Made by a program: the position numbers and the translations under genes. From Paraburkholderia sp. PGU19 (lineage in GTDB: Bacteria; Pseudomonadota; Gammaproteobacteria; Burkholderiales; Burkholderiaceae), in contig NZ_AP023180.1 of NCBI RefSeq assembly GCF_013426915.1, positions 1,178,001 to 1,242,000 on the forward strand: a stretch of DNA of 64,000 nucleotides. Reading direction: 5' to 3'. Position 1 is the stretch's first letter, and each line of letters opens with the position of its first letter. Shown here in pieces: positions 28,246-37,429 of this stretch. The notes beneath the pieces were generated by a model that saw nothing but the letters and a program-made list of their open reading frames with translations, was not told the DNA's origin and made no database searches.

Positions 28246-28554
28246 CTTGGTTGTCTGCGACGCTGGATGGTTTGCTTGTTTTTGCTGCTGGCATCCGCGA
28301 TTTGTTAGCGTGCTTCACGCGTCGCCCCTGTGCGGGGCAATCTCTGCCCTTGGTTGTCTGCGACGCTGGGTGGTTTGCCTGTTTTTGCCGCTGGCATCCG
28401 CGATTTGTTAGCGTGCTTCAAGCGTCGCCCCTGTGCGGGGCGGTATCCGCTCTTGGTTGTCTGCGACGCTGGGTGGTTTGCTTGTTTTTGCTGCTGGCAT
28501 CCGCGATTTGTTAGCGTGCTTCACGCGTCGCCCCTGTGCGGGGCGGCACCTACT
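28246..28554 (+). repeat. three tandem copies of a 103-bp repeat leading into element copy B
   Basis: CTTGGTTGTCTGCGACGCTGG occurs (shortened here to its shared core CTTGGTTGTCTGCGACG) at 28246, 28349 and 28452, an exact 103-base period. Each unit ends with the outer arm of the 656-bp element (GCTGGCATCCGCGATTTG to CCCCTGTGCGGGGC). The third unit runs on into the complete element. Open reading frames across the array are repeat-derived. The short stretch 28127-28245 before it holds no gene. Confidence 0.85.
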
Positions 28555-29149
28555 TTTCTTTGCCGCCGCAAAGAAAAGTAGGCAAAAGAAAGCGGCTCAC
28601 ACCGCCAACATTTCTCTTTGCCTGAGGACCCCCAAAGGGTCTTACGCTTCACACGGTAACGTCCTTGTTCGCGTTCGTTGCCAACGCTTCGAATGAACGC
28701 CTCACCCGCTTCAAACGCCCGCTCAAGGGCTGGCGGCAGCGAATGGTCTCCGCCGCCCAGGTGGCAAACTGTGTGTAGGTTGTCGCGTCGTATAGCGTGG
28801 CGCTCTTACAGGGTGGAACGCGTGCGCTATCGGTCCGGAGTGAGGCGTGTGAGGTGCTACGGCCTACACACAATTTGCCACCTGGGCGGCCGTGGGATAT
28901 CTGGCACGGCGTGCCGCAACGCGGGTGCGTGAAGCGGGTGAGGCGCAGCGCAAGAGCGTTGGCAACGAACGCGAACAGGAAGGTTGCCGTGTGAAGTGAG
29001 GGACCGGTTGGGGGCCCTCAGGCACGAACAAATGTTGGCGGTGTGAGCCGCTTTCTTTTGCCTACTTTTCTTTGCGGCGGCAAAGAAAAGTAGGTGCCGC
29101 CCCGCACAGGGGCGACGCCTGAAGCAGGCTAACGAATCGCGGATGCCAG
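28494..29149. repeat. 656-bp palindromic repeat element, copy B
   Basis: This copy has the same termini (CTGGCATCC and GGATGCCAG), the same two CCTACTTTTCTTTGC hairpins and the same central inverted repeat as copy A. The core is 656 bases compared with 657 in copy A and 655 in copy C once its IS is removed. It lies between the TIGR03118-type gene and ilvD, which converge on it, and carries no gene. Confidence 0.85.
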
Positions 29150-29187
29150 CGCAAAGTCAAAAACACCAAACCGGCATCCAACGAGAA

Positions 29188-31047
29188 TCAATCCTCCAGC
29201 AACGACAAATCCCGCACCGCGCCCTTATCCGCCGACATCACGAGTTTCGCATAGGCCTTCAGCGCAGCTGACACCTTCCGCGGACGCGGCTTGGCGGGCT
29301 TCCAGCCCTTGGCATTCTGCTCTTCACGGCGACGCGCGAGTTCTTCGTCCGACAACAGCACATCGATCGTACGGTTCGGAATATCGATGCGAATGCGATC
29401 GCCATCACGCACGAGGCCAATCGCACCGCCCGCCGCCGCTTCCGGCGAGCAATGGCCGATCGACAGCCCAGACGTACCGCCCGAAAAGCGCCCATCCGTC
29501 AGCAGCGCGCACGCCTTGCCGAGCCCCTTCGACTTGATATAACTCGTCGGGTACAGCATCTCCTGCATGCCGGGACCACCCTTGGGCCCTTCATAACGCA
29601 CGATCACGATATCGCCCGCCTTGACCTTGTCGTTGAGGATGTTCTCCACCGCTTCATCCTGCGACTCCGTCACGTGCGCCGAGCCTTCGAACACCAGAAT
29701 GCTTTCGTCGACACCCGCCGTCTTCACCACGCAACCATCGAGCGCGATGTTGCCTGTCAGCACCGCAAGCCCGCCTTCCTTCGAGAACGCGTGCTCATAC
29801 GAGCGAATGCAGCCTTCCGCACGGTCCAGGTCCAGGCTCGGCCAGCGCGTGTTCTGGCTGAACGCGATCTGGGTCGGAACACCGGCCGGGCCCGCCATAT
29901 AGAACGTCTTGACGGCTTCGTCGTCCGTCAGCGCAATGTCCCACTGCGCAAGTGCGTCCTTGAGCGTCGGCGCATGCACGGTCGGCACGTCCGTGTGCAG
30001 CTTGCCCGCGCGGTCCAGTTCGCCGAGGATGGCCATGATGCCGCCCGCGCGATGCACGTCTTCGATGTGGTACTTGTTCGTGTTGGGCGCGACCTTGCAC
30101 AGCTGCGGCACGATGCGCGACAGACGGTCGATGTCCGTCATCGAGAAGTCGATTTCCGCCTCGCGCGCGATAGCAAGCAAATGCAGGATCGTGTTGGTCG
30201 AGCCGCCCATCGCGATATCGAGCGTCATCGCGTTTTCGAACGCCTTGAAGCCGACCGAACGCGGCAGCACGCGCTCGTCTTCGTTCTCGTAGTACTGGCG
30301 CGCCAGTTCGACGACACGGCGCCCCGCGCGCTTGAACAGTTGCTCACGGTCCGCGTGCGTCGCGACCACCGTGCCGTTGCCGGGCAGCGAAAGACCCAGC
30401 GCTTCCGTCAGGCAGTTCATCGAGTTGGCCGTGAACATGCCCGAGCACGAACCGCAGGTCGGGCAGGCGGAGCGCTCCACTTCGGCGACGTCGGCATCGG
30501 AGTACGACTGGTCGGCTGCGATCACCATCGCGTCCACGAGGTCGAGCTTCTTGAACTCGATCGTGCCCGTCTTCGGATTCGCGAGGCGCGTCTTGCCCGC
30601 TTCCATCGGGCCGCCGGACACGAAGATCACGGGAATGTTGAGGCGCATCGCGGCCATCAGCATGCCCGGGGTGATCTTGTCGCAGTTGGAGATGCACACC
30701 ATCGCGTCGGCGCAGTGCGCATTGACCATGTATTCGACGGAGTCCGCGATGATGTCGCGGCTCGGCAGCGAATACAGCATGCCGTCGTGGCCCATCGCGA
30801 TGCCGTCGTCGACGGCGATGGTGTTGAATTCCTTGGCTACACCACCTGCCGCTTCGATTTCACGTGCGACGAGTTGGCCCAGGTCTTTCAGGTGCACGTG
30901 TCCGGGCACGAACTGGGTGAACGAATTGACCACCGCGATGATCGGCTTGGAGAAGTCTTCGTCTTTCATGCCGGTGGCGCGCCACAGCGAGCGCGCCCCA
31001 GCCATGTTGCGGCCGGCGGTGGAGGTTTTGGAACGGTATGCGGGCAT
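29188..31047 (-). CDS. ilvD: dihydroxy-acid dehydratase
   Basis: IlvD dehydrates 2,3-dihydroxy-3-isovalerate and its homologue in valine, isoleucine and pantothenate synthesis. The 619-residue length is the family's norm. Iron-sulfur and active-site motifs are intact: [40 protein letters not shown] and [20 protein letters not shown]. The start [20 protein letters not shown] is the standard N-terminus. It is a single gene with a 167-base spacer from the P460 gene upstream. Confidence 0.96.
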   Translation of the reverse strand: MPAYRSKTSTAGRNMAGARSLWRATGMKDEDFSKPIIAVVNSFTQFVPGHVHLKDLGQLVAREIEAAGGVAKEFNTIAVDDGIAMGHDGMLYSLPSRDIIADSVEYMVNAHCADAMVCISNCDKITPGMLMAAMRLNIPVIFVSGGPMEAGKTRLANPKTGTIEFKKLDLVDAMVIAADQSYSDADVAEVERSACPTCGSCSGMFTANSMNCLTEALGLSLPGNGTVVATHADREQLFKRAGRRVVELARQYYENEDERVLPRSVGFKAFENAMTLDIAMGGSTNTILHLLAIAREAEIDFSMTDIDRLSRIVPQLCKVAPNTNKYHIEDVHRAGGIMAILGELDRAGKLHTDVPTVHAPTLKDALAQWDIALTDDEAVKTFYMAGPAGVPTQIAFSQNTRWPSLDLDRAEGCIRSYEHAFSKEGGLAVLTGNIALDGCVVKTAGVDESILVFEGSAHVTESQDEAVENILNDKVKAGDIVIVRYEGPKGGPGMQEMLYPTSYIKSKGLGKACALLTDGRFSGGTSGLSIGHCSPEAAAGGAIGLVRDGDRIRIDIPNRTIDVLLSDEELARRREEQNAKGWKPAKPRPRKVSAALKAYAKLVMSADKGAVRDLSLLED

Positions 31048-31214
31048 CGTGGTTGTGGGAGAGTTATCGCGGAGAGAAAGCGGGCCACGGGAATAAAGGC
31101 CCCTTATGCGCCCGTGCGAACAACCTCGTGAGTCGCGCCCTGGGCAAACCGCGATTATCCCACACAGCCTTTAGGCGCGTCGCAATCCCACTACCTGGAA
31201 ATCCCCGCCCGCGC

Positions 31215-31763
31215 TTACGGCGCGTACCGCGTGAAGACGTAGTCGCGGTCCTTCACTCGTGCCGCGTGGCAGGCGAAACACGTCTGATGCTGCGCAAGGT
31301 CGGCGGGCTGCCCGTTGATGAAGCGCCCGAACCCCCAACCGCCCGTCGATGCATAGCGTCGCGAGTCCTTCACCATCACCTGCACCGTGGTCGCCTGCCC
31401 CGGCACGGTCGCGGATTCGAAATCGGGTGACTGCTTGCACTTATAAGCGAGCTTCACGAGTATCGTGCCGTCCGGATACGGCAGCGTCGAGCTTTCGATC
31501 GCCTTGATCGCGGCGGGATTGCCCAGCACGACGCGCAGCTCGTCGAGCGGCGCGGCTTCCTCGGCGGGTGCGATCATCTGCCACTTGCGGTATCCGTCAG
31601 GGATGGTGACACCGTAAATTGGCGATGCCGCTTTCGTTGCAGCGGCAGGCCTGGCGGATTCGGCAACTGCCTGATCCGCCGACACGGCGCCGACCAGCAG
31701 CGCCGTGCCGAGGACGACATACGCGGTCCGCGCGAGTCGCATGGGTCGCATGGGATGGCTCAT
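31215..31763 (-). CDS. cytochrome P460-family protein
   Basis: The 182-residue product has a signal peptide (hydrophobic from about residue 13, ending QAVAE near 35) and a single c-type haem site CFACH (162-166) near the C-terminus, in the P460 pattern C-x-x-CH-x(8)DYVFTRY. Family members are periplasmic haem proteins that oxidise hydroxylamine or related nitrogen compounds or protect against them. It begins 11 bases after the stop of the alpha/beta hydrolase gene, so the two form an operon. Internal ATGs at residues 5 and 8 are alternative starts. Confidence 0.85.
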   Translation of the reverse strand: MSHPMRPMRLARTAYVVLGTALLVGAVSADQAVAESARPAAATKAASPIYGVTIPDGYRKWQMIAPAEEAAPLDELRVVLGNPAAIKAIESSTLPYPDGTILVKLAYKCKQSPDFESATVPGQATTVQVMVKDSRRYASTGGWGFGRFINGQPADLAQHQTCFACHAARVKDRDYVFTRYAP

Positions 31764-31774
31764 CGGTCGTCCGA

Positions 31775-32803
31775 TCAGAAACGCGCTACGTCGATGATTG
31801 CGTCGGCGAATGCCTTCGGCGCTTCCTGCGGCAGGTTGTGCCCGACGCCACCGCCGATGTTCCGGTGCGCGTACTTGCCAGTGAACTTCTTCGCGTAGGC
31901 GGAAGGGTCCGGATGCGGCGCGCCGTTCGAGTCGCCTTCCATCGTGATGGTCGGCACGGAAATGGTCGGCGCTGCCGCGAGGCGCTTTTCCAGTTCGTCG
32001 TATTTCGCCTCGCCGCGCGACAGACCGAGACGCCAGCGATAGTTGTCGATCACGATGGCAACGTGGTCCGGGTTAGCGAACGACTCGGCCGTGCGATCGA
32101 ACGTCGCGTCGTCGAAATTCCACTTCGGCGAGGCAAGTTGCCAGATCAGCTTGTTGAAGTCGTGGCGATTCGCGTCGTAGCCCGCATAACCACGCTCCGT
32201 CGCGAAGTAGAACTGATACCACCACGCGAACTCCGCTTTCGGCGGCAGCGGCGCGCGGTTCGCCTGCTGGCTGCCGATCAGATAACCGCTCACCGACACC
32301 AGCGCCTTGACACGCTCTGGCCACAGCGCCGCGATGATGTCCACCGTGCGCGCACCCCAGTCGAACCCGCCCAGCACGGCCTTGTCGATCTTCAGAGCGT
32401 CCATCAGCGCGATGATGTCGACGGCGATCACGGATTGCTGGCCGTTGCGCGGCGTATCCGCAGACAGGAAGCGCGTGCTGCCGTAGCCGCGCAGATACGG
32501 CACGATCACCCGGTAACCGGCGGCGACCAGCAGCGGCGTGACTTCGGCAAAGCTGTAGATGTCGTACGGCCAGCCGTGCAGCAGAATCGCAACCGGGCCG
32601 TTCTGCGGGCCCGCTTCCGCGTAGCCGATGTTCAGCGTGCCCGCATTGATCTGTTTGATCGTATCGAACGAAGCGGCACGTCCGCCCGTCTTGACGCTGG
32701 TCTGCGCATTGGCGAGCCCGCTCAGGCCCAGTTCCATCAGGCTGATACCTGCAATGGTCGTCCCGAGAAGACGACGGCGCCGAGTGTTGATCTGATCCGA
32801 CAT
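31775..32803 (-). CDS. exported alpha/beta hydrolase with epoxide-hydrolase motifs (paralogue 1)
   Basis: The 342-residue product has a Tat-like signal (NTRRRRLLGTT, then a hydrophobic stretch ending ANAQ). The hydrolase core has the HGWP oxyanion motif (76-79), a nucleophile Asp148 in GGFDWGAR, a possible acid Asp291 and His322 in GVGHNLPQ. Asp as nucleophile plus HGxP is typical of epoxide hydrolases and dehalogenases. It is very similar, roughly three quarters identical by eye, to the product at 50079-51122. It is co-transcribed with cytochrome P460. Two recurrent DNA elements lie 200-276 bases upstream. Confidence 0.85.
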   Translation of the reverse strand: MSDQINTRRRRLLGTTIAGISLMELGLSGLANAQTSVKTGGRAASFDTIKQINAGTLNIGYAEAGPQNGPVAILLHGWPYDIYSFAEVTPLLVAAGYRVIVPYLRGYGSTRFLSADTPRNGQQSVIAVDIIALMDALKIDKAVLGGFDWGARTVDIIAALWPERVKALVSVSGYLIGSQQANRAPLPPKAEFAWWYQFYFATERGYAGYDANRHDFNKLIWQLASPKWNFDDATFDRTAESFANPDHVAIVIDNYRWRLGLSRGEAKYDELEKRLAAAPTISVPTITMEGDSNGAPHPDPSAYAKKFTGKYAHRNIGGGVGHNLPQEAPKAFADAIIDVARF

Positions 32804-33002
32804 GTTTTTTTCCTCAGGTACGGTTGCTTGGATGACATCTGCGCGCTCTTGTCAGATGCGCAGCCTGTTGACTCGACAGCACGCGGAACGTGCACAGCGC
32901 GAGCGTCGGCTCAGTGCCTCAGTGCGTTTGGCGCGAACGCCTGTTCGCGCTTCCCGTTCGCAACGCCAGTACGGCTGGCATGGAGGTATTAAACATGTCG
33001 GA

Positions 33003-33029
33003 CGTATCTGCGGTTTGTCCGCAATGTCC
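33003..33029. promoter_or_regulatory. 27-bp element shared with the region upstream of the EHN hydrolase
   Basis: Bases 33003-33029 match 47922-47948 at 21 of 27 positions without gaps. The shared parts are GTATCT, then GTTTGTCCGC, then ATGT, with the differences clustered at positions 8-10. Both copies lie upstream of a minus-strand hydrolase gene, at 200 and 140 bases from the start codon, in the same orientation. Confidence 0.55.
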
Positions 33030-33034
33030 GCCAA

Positions 33035-33079
33035 TGAGTCGTTATGTATCACGCGGCGGCGCAGATACATTGGGATACA
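33035..33079. promoter_or_regulatory. 45-bp dyad, copy 1
   Basis: Half-sites TGAGTC (33035), TGTATC (33045), GATACA (33064) and GATACA (33074) give the spacing 6-4-6-13-6-4-6. The dyad lies 232-276 bases upstream of the alpha/beta hydrolase start (32803), with no other gene start between. The same architecture is found at 36344, 52024 and 54045. Confidence 0.65.
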
Positions 33080-33133
33080 AAAACGTCGTGAATTGCCGTC
33101 CGGGAAGCAGGTTCAACCATCAGGACCGTCTTA

Positions 33134-33580
33134 CTACTTCTTCGCTTCGTCCGCATCGTAGGTGACGTAGAGCTTGGTGTAGCCCTGCGTGTCGAACTGC
33201 CCCGTCCAGCCTTTCGGCAGCGTGACGGCTTCGCCCGTATTCACGACCATCACCGAACCGTCCGATGACGTCAGCTTCACATTGCCCGAAAGAAAATAGA
33301 GGAACTCCGTATAAGGCAGACCTTGCGGACCTTTGATGTCCTCGTGCAACGGACCCGATTTGTACACGCCCGTCTGATAGGCGTTGTCCGGCGAAGTGAA
33401 GGTGACCACGTCAGTACTTCGATTTCCGCTTTCGTCTTTCTTGACCGCGTCGTTACGGTTGAATACCGCGCCCGCGAGTTCGGCCTTCGAAACCTTGACG
33501 GGCTTGATGGTTTCCGCGTGCAAACCCGCTGACGCGATGGCACTGCTCAATGCCAATGCTGCGAAAAATGCCTTGTTCAC
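33134..33580 (-). CDS. exported cupin-domain protein (GTG start)
   Basis: The 148-residue product starts at a GTG at 33580, preceded by AGGA; this gives a normal signal peptide (NKAFFAALALSSAIASAGLH). The frame is open to 33739 but that part lies inside the AraC gene. The mature part is a single cupin with SGPLHEDIKG, YTEFLYFLSGNVKLTSSDG and VNTGEAVTLPKGWTGQFD, closest to the ureidoglycine-aminohydrolase/EutQ-like cupin type (COG3450). The usual metal-binding histidines are reduced. It starts 25 bases after the AraC stop. Function is unknown. Confidence 0.75.
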   Translation of the reverse strand: MNKAFFAALALSSAIASAGLHAETIKPVKVSKAELAGAVFNRNDAVKKDESGNRSTDVVTFTSPDNAYQTGVYKSGPLHEDIKGPQGLPYTEFLYFLSGNVKLTSSDGSVMVVNTGEAVTLPKGWTGQFDTQGYTKLYVTYDADEAKK

Positions 33581-33605
33581 GATGTTTTCCTGTGACTGAA
33601 TGCTT

Positions 33606-34586
33606 CTACAACTGATTACCCGTAAAGCGGAAATCCGATGGCGACACGCCGTATTGCCGCTTGAACAGGCGGCTGAAATGCGCTGCCGTGGTGAATCCGC
33701 ACTGCCATGCAATTTCCTGAATCGAACTGTCGTGCACACCGCGCGTTCGCAGCAACAGCGCCGCGCGCTCGAGCCGCGCCTGCCACAGATACCGCATCGG
33801 CGACATGCCCTTTACACGGAACAGCCGCTGCAAGTGTTGTGACGAAACATGCACGCCGGACGCAATCGAAGCGACATCCAGCCCTGCCTCGCCAAGATGA
33901 CTTTCAATGTAGCGCTTCGCCTGATGGATCAACGCTTCGGGGCATCGCCGCTTCGACCGCGCGCCGGGATCGATCATCGCGAACTCGATGAGTTCGAGCA
34001 GTTGTTCACCCATCATGTTCTGTGCAATGACGCTCGGCGCGGTGGATTGCCGCGCGATGCACTGGATGAGATCGCAGGTCGCGCGAACATCGGGCGACAA
34101 TGCATCGCCGACCAGCGGCCCCGCGCTCGACCGATGCACGCCGCGTTCGCGCAAACGCGCTTTCGGTACGCGCAGCACCGTCATCCGTGCGCGTTCAGGG
34201 AACACTTCGACAAACGGATAGACGGGGTCGATGATGAACATGCTGCCCGCGTCGAAACGATCGACCAGGCCGCGCGATTGCACATGCACATGGCCCTCCG
34301 TCACGAGCTTGACGAACAGCCAGCCGCCTTGCCACGACGGCAATTCCTCGCCGACGGGCGACAGCGTCTGCGTTGCGAGGTCGGCAAGCGAGACGCCGAC
34401 TTCGCCCAGGCGCCAGCTCTTGACGGTCGAGTCGATCGACTGCCGCGGATCGAAGGCGCATTTCAATCCGTGGCTGTTCAACATGATGTGCGACCATCGC
34501 TCGCCCGCGCTCAGACCGGTGTCGAAAGTGATCTCGTGCGTGTCGAAGTGCATGAAAACGTCCCATGAATCAAGACGGACGGGCAT
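33606..34586 (-). CDS. AraC-family transcriptional regulator
   Basis: The 326-residue product has an N-terminal AraC-binding-like domain (about 1-190) and a C-terminal double HTH (about 218-320): IASGVHVSSQHLQRLFRVKG, then IQEIAWQCGFTTAAHFSRLF and KRQYGVSPSDFR. It sits between the aldehyde dehydrogenase and the cupin genes on one strand (68 and 25 base gaps), and probably controls this small operon in response to an aldehyde or its precursor. The ligand is not known. Confidence 0.9.
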   Translation of the reverse strand: MPVRLDSWDVFMHFDTHEITFDTGLSAGERWSHIMLNSHGLKCAFDPRQSIDSTVKSWRLGEVGVSLADLATQTLSPVGEELPSWQGGWLFVKLVTEGHVHVQSRGLVDRFDAGSMFIIDPVYPFVEVFPERARMTVLRVPKARLRERGVHRSSAGPLVGDALSPDVRATCDLIQCIARQSTAPSVIAQNMMGEQLLELIEFAMIDPGARSKRRCPEALIHQAKRYIESHLGEAGLDVASIASGVHVSSQHLQRLFRVKGMSPMRYLWQARLERAALLLRTRGVHDSSIQEIAWQCGFTTAAHFSRLFKRQYGVSPSDFRFTGNQL

Positions 34587-34654
34587 GCGCAGGTCTTTGG
34601 CGCGACCGTAACGAATCGATCACGACGACCGTCACGCCCGCGCCTCTCTGCCTG

Positions 34655-36124
34655 TCATCCAGCCGCCGTCGGCATGAACACTGCCTTGGTTTCGAGGTAC
34701 GCCTCCAGTCCCTCGCGGCCGCCTTCGCGGCCCACTCCTGACAACTTGTAACCACCGAACGGCACATTCGCCGCCAGTTCGATGCCGTTGATGCCAATAT
34801 GGCCTGCCCGGATGCGGCACGCGAGTGCGTAAGCCCGCTCCACGTCGCTGCTATAAACTGAGCCGCTCAGGCCATACGGCGTGTCGTTCGCGATACGCAC
34901 GGCGTCGTCGATGTCGTCATAAGGAAGAATCGACACGACGGGGCCGAAGATCTCCTGCTGCGCAATCGTCATGTCCGGCGTGACGCGAGCGAATACCGTA
35001 GGCTCGACGAAATAGCCTTTCTCGAAGCCGCCATTGCCCGTTCCGCCCAACACCCGTTGCGCGCCTTCCTCGATGCCTCGCTCAATATAGCCGCGCACGC
35101 GATCGCGCTGCACGGCGTTCAATACCGGCCCGATCCGCGTATCGGTCTCGCGCGGGTCGCCGAGCTTCAGCTTCGAAATGATCTCAGCGTACGCGCTGAC
35201 GACCTCGTCATGCTGTGCCCTGGGCGCAAGTATGCGCGTCTGTGCGAAGCAGATCTGGCCGGAAAACGGCATCGTGAACGGCGTCAGCGCTGCCAGTGCC
35301 GAAGGCAGATCGACGTCGTCGAGCAGAATCGCCGCTGATTTCCCGCCGAGTTCCAGCGTCACGCGCGCCAGCCGGTCCACCGCCGCGCGTGCGATCCACT
35401 GCCCCGTTGCGACGCTGCCCGTAAAGCTGATCTTGTCGACATCGCGTGACTGCACCAGTTGCGCGCCCTCGTCGCGGCCCGCCGTGATGACATTCAGCAC
35501 GCCCGGCGGGAGGCCCGCAGCCGCCGCGCATTCCGCGATGATCAGCGCATCGAGCGGACTCTCCGGCGGCGACTTGACGACAACCGTGCAACCCGCAGCC
35601 AGCGCCGCCGCGATCTTGTGCGACACGATCGGGAAGGTTGCATTCCACGGCGCAACCAACGCGGCCACGCCGACGGGTTCGCGGCGAACGCGCGCATGCC
35701 CGCGCCGCGTCGGTCGTGAGTCCTCGAACTCGAACGTCTCTGCGAGCGACGCAAAGAACTCGAAGCGCGTGATGCCCGTGGGAAGCAGGCCGCTCGCGAA
35801 TGTAATTGGCGCGCCGACCTGATCGGTCCACAGTTGCGCGAGCAAGGGCAAGCGCTGGCGGATTTCTTCCGTCAGCCGCTTCAGATAGATGCTTCGCTCA
35901 GCGCCCGATAGCGTCGGCCACGGACCCTTGTCGAACGCCCTGCGCGCCGCCGCGATCGCACGCTCGACGTCCACGGAATCCGCAAGGGGAACCGACATGA
36001 ATGGCTCTTCCGTCGCAGGAGAAATCAGCACATGGCGCGCGTCGGCGTGGCTCAGCACCCATTCGCCATCGATGAAAAAGCGACTGCGGACATTCGACGA
36101 AAGTGCTGTGGAGTACTCGGTCAT
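34655..36124 (-). CDS. aldehyde dehydrogenase
   Basis: The 489-residue product has all ALDH catalytic residues: Asn161 (APWNATFP), Lys184 (VVVKSPPESP), Glu258 (LELGGKSAA) and Cys292 (GQICFAQTR), with the NAD motif FTGSVATGQWIA. It oxidises an aldehyde to the acid with NAD(P). The closest look is to the broad ALDH families used for aromatic or xenobiotic aldehydes, so the substrate cannot be named. The ATG at 36124 is chosen because the 49 residues upstream in frame lack coding character. First gene of a likely operon with AraC and cupin genes. Confidence 0.92.
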   Translation of the reverse strand: MTEYSTALSSNVRSRFFIDGEWVLSHADARHVLISPATEEPFMSVPLADSVDVERAIAAARRAFDKGPWPTLSGAERSIYLKRLTEEIRQRLPLLAQLWTDQVGAPITFASGLLPTGITRFEFFASLAETFEFEDSRPTRRGHARVRREPVGVAALVAPWNATFPIVSHKIAAALAAGCTVVVKSPPESPLDALIIAECAAAAGLPPGVLNVITAGRDEGAQLVQSRDVDKISFTGSVATGQWIARAAVDRLARVTLELGGKSAAILLDDVDLPSALAALTPFTMPFSGQICFAQTRILAPRAQHDEVVSAYAEIISKLKLGDPRETDTRIGPVLNAVQRDRVRGYIERGIEEGAQRVLGGTGNGGFEKGYFVEPTVFARVTPDMTIAQQEIFGPVVSILPYDDIDDAVRIANDTPYGLSGSVYSSDVERAYALACRIRAGHIGINGIELAANVPFGGYKLSGVGREGGREGLEAYLETKAVFMPTAAG

Positions 36125-36343
36125 GATCTTTCCGATTGAAAGTCTTCTACATCTACAGTGAAAGGGTTTCGATCGCGTGATGCCGGGTTGAAACCCACCA
36201 ACGGATTCCGCTAACGCAGGGAACCTGTGACTTTTCAGTGTAGTGATTCGACTCTTTCGGAAATTGTCCAAGGCAATTCGATCGCTTGTCCAAAACGCGC
36301 TTTCTGACTGATGCCTGGTTATAGCCTGGTTTTAGTGCAGGAA
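36125..36343. other. long leader region upstream of the aldehyde dehydrogenase
   Basis: The spacer from the aldehyde dehydrogenase to the truncated sigma-factor gene (36125-36499) is AT-richer than its surroundings and contains the 45-bp dyad at 36344. Apart from this I see no gene and no further repeat. Confidence 0.35.
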
Positions 36344-36388
36344 TATGTCGTAATGTGTCTACAGCGTCTCCGGATACATTCCGTTTCA
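36344..36388. promoter_or_regulatory. 45-bp dyad, copy 2
   Basis: Half-sites TATGTC (36344), TGTGTC (36354), GATACA (36373) and GTTTCA (36383) keep the 6-4-6-13-6-4-6 spacing. The dyad lies 220-264 bases upstream of the aldehyde dehydrogenase start and 112 bases upstream of the truncated sigma-factor gene on the other strand. Confidence 0.6.
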
Positions 36389-36499
36389 AAGACGAATGCG
36401 CGTCCCAGACAAGACAAATACGCCGCATGGACAAGGCATCCGCCAATTTGGAGCGATAGAGTAGACAGTTCCCCTCGGTCATTCCGCTTCCCGATTGCA

Positions 36500-36811
36500 A
36501 TGCAGTGCATAGATCTCTCGCTCGTTCTTCCGGACATGCTTCCCCGGCTCTGGTCTTTCGCGCTACGGCTGACAGAGAACGAATATGAAGCGGAAGAACT
36601 GGTTCATCAGGCCTGTGCGCGCGGGCTTGAAGACTCACACAAGCTGCCTCGCGATACATCGCCGATCGACTGGATGTTCTCGATCATCTATTCGATCTGG
36701 CGCGCCGATCCGATGGGCCACGCGCGGCGGCATTCTACTGCGAAGAAAAGTTCTCTTTGCTCACCACACCTTTTCCAGAAAAACGTTCGCGGAATAGATC
36801 CGCCTGGCTAA
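36500..36811 (+). pseudogene. truncated ECF-type sigma-factor gene (region 2 only)
   Basis: The 103-residue frame begins MQCIDLSLVLPDMLPRLWSF and continues ALRLTENEYEAEELVHQACA and DWMFSIIYSIWRADPM, which matches sigma region 2 of ECF factors (LWRFALRLT...DAEDLVQ..C.RAL...W.F.I...W). Complete factors have 160-200 residues and a region 4 HTH; here the frame degenerates after SIWRADPM and ends. Region 4 is not found downstream in other frames before the USP gene. It may be a remnant, or a small protein that binds core polymerase but not promoters. Confidence 0.6.
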
Positions 36812-36929
36812 GCGTTGTTGAGAAGAGCACCGGAAATCCAGCATCGGATGCATCCGGCTCGCATTACGAATTCCTCACTTTCAATCGGAGTACGATCCGC
36901 TTCGCGCTCCGTTACGGCCTCGAAAGAAC

Positions 36930-37379
36930 ATGTCATCCTTTTCAAGAATGCTGCTCGTCTACGACGGAACGCTCGAAGCGCAAGCCGCGCTGAAACGCTG
37001 CTCGCAATTGTCGCTGGCGTTGTCCGCACACGTCGATGTCGTTTCCGTCGTCGATTCGATCACCGCCAATGCGACTTGTGCAGGCTTGCTGTCGGATCTC
37101 GCGTGCAGCAGTATGGAAGCCCACGCGCAACACGCGCTCGACGTTGCCGTCACGCATCTCATGAATCTCGGCGTCACCGCGCATGGCTTCATCAAGTTCG
37201 GACGCACTATCGACGTGGTTCCGCTGCATGTCGCAGCATTCCATGCCGATATCGTGGTGATCGGCCATCGCGCGCGATCGGGGTTCGCGCGCTGGTGGGG
37301 CGAGCGCCCGGTTCATCTCGATCTGGCCGAACGGCTGCGGGGCGCCGCAATCGTGGCCGTCACCGCGCCCCTTTCGTGA
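36930..37379 (+). CDS. universal stress protein family
   Basis: The 149-residue product has the UspA fold: first strand FSRMLLVYDGTLEAQAALKR, and the C-terminal ATP-loop region ADIVVIGHRARSGFARWW, where the usual G-x2-G-x9-G-[ST] is only partly kept (GHRARSG). ATP binding is therefore doubtful. USPs help survival in stress and low oxygen. It stands alone between the sigma-factor remnant and the amidase gene. Confidence 0.85.
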   Translation: MSSFSRMLLVYDGTLEAQAALKRCSQLSLALSAHVDVVSVVDSITANATCAGLLSDLACSSMEAHAQHALDVAVTHLMNLGVTAHGFIKFGRTIDVVPLHVAAFHADIVVIGHRARSGFARWWGERPVHLDLAERLRGAAIVAVTAPLS

Positions 37380-37429
37380 TGTTTGATGAGGGCGCGTGTG
37401 GACCGGGCGGCAGTTGCCGCCCGGCAAGC

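Noticed and set aside
28246..28554. CRISPR array
   Set aside because: Units of 103 bases are repeated as a whole; there are no short repeats separated by unique spacers, and no cas genes.
28163..28696. Series of short frames with near-identical products in the repeat array
   Set aside because: They only reflect the 103-bp tandem repeat and the arm of the 656-bp element; there are no start signals.
33580..33739. Longer N-terminus of the cupin protein
   Set aside because: The added 53 residues overlap the AraC coding end and would bury the signal peptide; a GTG with a ribosome site explains the start.
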